DNA from: Paguma larvata
Taxonomy: Eukaryota; Chordata; Mammalia; Carnivora; Viverridae
Direction: 5' to 3'
Length of the DNA: 64,000 bases
Assembly (NCBI GenBank): GCA_030068075.1
Contig: CM057836.1
Span: 71,957,788-72,021,787, forward strand
Positions 62,478 through 64,000 of the stretch are shown here, piece after piece. Below the pieces are notes generated by a model that did not search any database, was not told the DNA's origin, and saw only the letters and a program-made list of their open reading frames with translations. The number at the start of each line of letters is the position of its first letter. Position 1 is the stretch's first letter. A program made the translations under genes and the position numbers.

Positions 62478-62690
62478 CCACTAATGTATGTTGAGCAATG
62501 ACTGTCAGGTACTGCACTGAACATACTGTCTAATCTTCACAATGCCTATGACGTAGGTACTATTCTTTGTCTCATCTTATAGACGAGGCTTAGAGATGCA
62601 GTCGGTCATTCGCCCGAGGTTATAAAGACTATGGTTAGTGGGCTCAGGCAGCTGAATTCGGCAGCTACACTCCTAACCATTTATTCATAG
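62478..62690 (-). repeat. MIR SINE
   Basis: Reversed MIR: GCAATGACTGTCAGGTACTG, CTATGACGTAGGTACTATTC, TTATAGACGAGGCTTAGAG and CAGGCAGCTGAATTCGGC. Confidence 0.75.
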
Positions 62691-62840
62691 GCTTTGGAGT
62701 CAAATAAACGCAGGTTTCTATTCCTCCCATTAGGCTATGACTTTGGCTAACAACTTCTCTGAATATCAGTTTTCTCATCAGCCAGATGGAAATGATAACT
62801 TCCATCTTTTGAGTAGTAAGGATTAAATGGGTATTTAAAA
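62691..62840 (+). repeat. MIR SINE
   Basis: Sense MIR: TTTGGAGTCAAATAAACGCA, GGCTATGACTTTGGCTAAC, ATATCAGTTTTCTCATCAGC and AAGGATTAAATGGG. Directly abuts the opposite-strand MIR. Confidence 0.75.
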
Positions 62841-64000
62841 TGCCAAAACCACCACCAGTCATTGTGATTTCCCCCCCTTCTGCTCCCTCTAGGATAGAGC
62901 TGCTTCCCCTAAACAGCTCAAAGCGTAGAGAGGGGATGTGCAGCACACGAACGAACAAATTGAATTAAAAACTCAGGAGCAACAGAACCGGGTGACCAAA
63001 GAGGAATATAGACAGTAAGTACTCAAGGGTTCAGGCGAAGAGGGGCTCACTTTGCGGTGGTCAGAGACAGCTGTTCCAAAAAAGGGCATTTGAGGCAGCT
63101 CATAAAAAACAGAGATTCACTCTGTTAGGGGAAAGAACTTTCTGGGCCCGGATGAGTTGGGCAGACACTGGGCAAACATGGAGGTGGTACGGCCTGGAGC
63201 AAGCTCCCTCCCGGGGACTGAGGAGACACCCATCTGGCTGAAGAGAAGGCTCCATTTCCCAGTCTCAGTAACTGGGCTGCTGAGGAGGGCCCAGCGTCCT
63301 GGAGCCGTGGCAGCACAGAGCACTGCTCTGGGGAGAATCACCTGGCAACGGCAGGGCATGCTGAGTGGTTTGGAGAGAGGCCATGAAGACCAGGGGTGCG
63401 AAGACTGCACGAGGAGGCCACTGTGTTCACTGCGGGCTGCAGAAGTAGTCGCTAGGGGCAACCTGGGGCAGCACTCACCTCACAACCAACCGCTCTGAGT
63501 AGCCCTAGCCTTCCAAGGGCACCCCTGCCGCCTGCAGAACAGCAGACGAGATGTAGACTCAGCTCTGGTCTCAAACAAAGCTTTCAGGCCCCAGGCCCTT
63601 GGCTGTTGTCCTCGGGCTGCAGACTTTCCTTCAGCCCAGCTTCTCCTACCTCATTATTTAACTCCAAACGTACATTTACTTGAAAAATTTTTTTTATTCG
63701 TCCAGTACAAACATTAAGCCAAGTGGACCTCATTTAACTTACAGAACAAGGGGGTTAGAGAGTAATTTGTCACTTATAAAAAGCAAATACTCACTTAACT
63801 GAAAGGAGTCTTCCAACATGAGACTGTTCCGGGGAATGTGAAATGCAGTTAGATTTATGGCCCACTTGGCAAGGAATGCATGGATACTGTGAAATGAGGT
63901 CCAGTGCCCTCTCCATGAGGGCGCTGGATTTATTTGGTTCTCTTTTCCCTGGAGCCCCTAAATTTAAGCTCTGGGCTATAAGCTGTTATTCCTCAAGAAC

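Overview
This is nuclear DNA from a carnivore, almost certainly a cat-family (felid) genome. Genes are split by GT-AG introns. The short repeats are tRNA-Lys-derived CAN SINEs with the feline-type head (GGGCGCCTGGGTGGCTCAG), CT-rich middle and AAATAAATAAA tail. Old L1, MIR and L2 copies fill much of the rest. There are no bacterial-style operons, CRISPR arrays or RNA genes that I can support.

The one host protein gene is EPAS1 (HIF-2 alpha), on the minus strand from the right edge to about 35.9 kb. Exons 3-16 are present, with all 13 internal junctions in consensus GT/AG form and the reading frame closing at every junction. Exons 1-2 (start codon, bHLH) lie beyond 64,000. The visible part encodes PAS-A, PAS-B/PAC, both oxygen-sensing proline motifs (LAQLAP and LETLAP), the nuclear-localisation region and the C-terminal transactivation domain with its FIH-target Asn. 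The terminal exon carries a roughly 2.1-kb 3'UTR ending at an ATTAAA signal.

The left 36 kb is intergenic DNA downstream of EPAS1. It holds a processed pseudogene of KRTCAP2 (1.3-1.85 kb) and a large L1-derived block (about 2.3-13.4 kb, minus strand). That block includes recognisable ORF2, an ORF1 amino-terminal remnant, a GC-rich tandem-repeat 5' region and a YY1-like 5' end, and is peppered with SINEs. Then come mixed unique/MIR/L2 sequence (13.4-20.5 kb), a SINE-rich stretch with three SINEs inserted side by side (22.35-22.97 kb), a second L1 block (23-29.2 kb), a carnivore-type truncated L1 (29.5-30.2 kb), further L1M/MIR fragments and several microsatellites.

Inside EPAS1, introns 6 (8.7 kb) and 7 (5.0 kb) hold most of the non-coding DNA. 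They contain only two SINEs in the whole 28-kb gene portion, against about seventeen in the flank. I find no sign of a new molecular system. The items most worth checking are an unidentified, mostly open 500-bp frame in intron 6, a perfect 21-bp-arm hairpin inside a SINE, an intron 15 that stays open in frame almost to its end, a G16 tract close to the exon 12 donor, and an overlapping CRE/E-box in intron 4.
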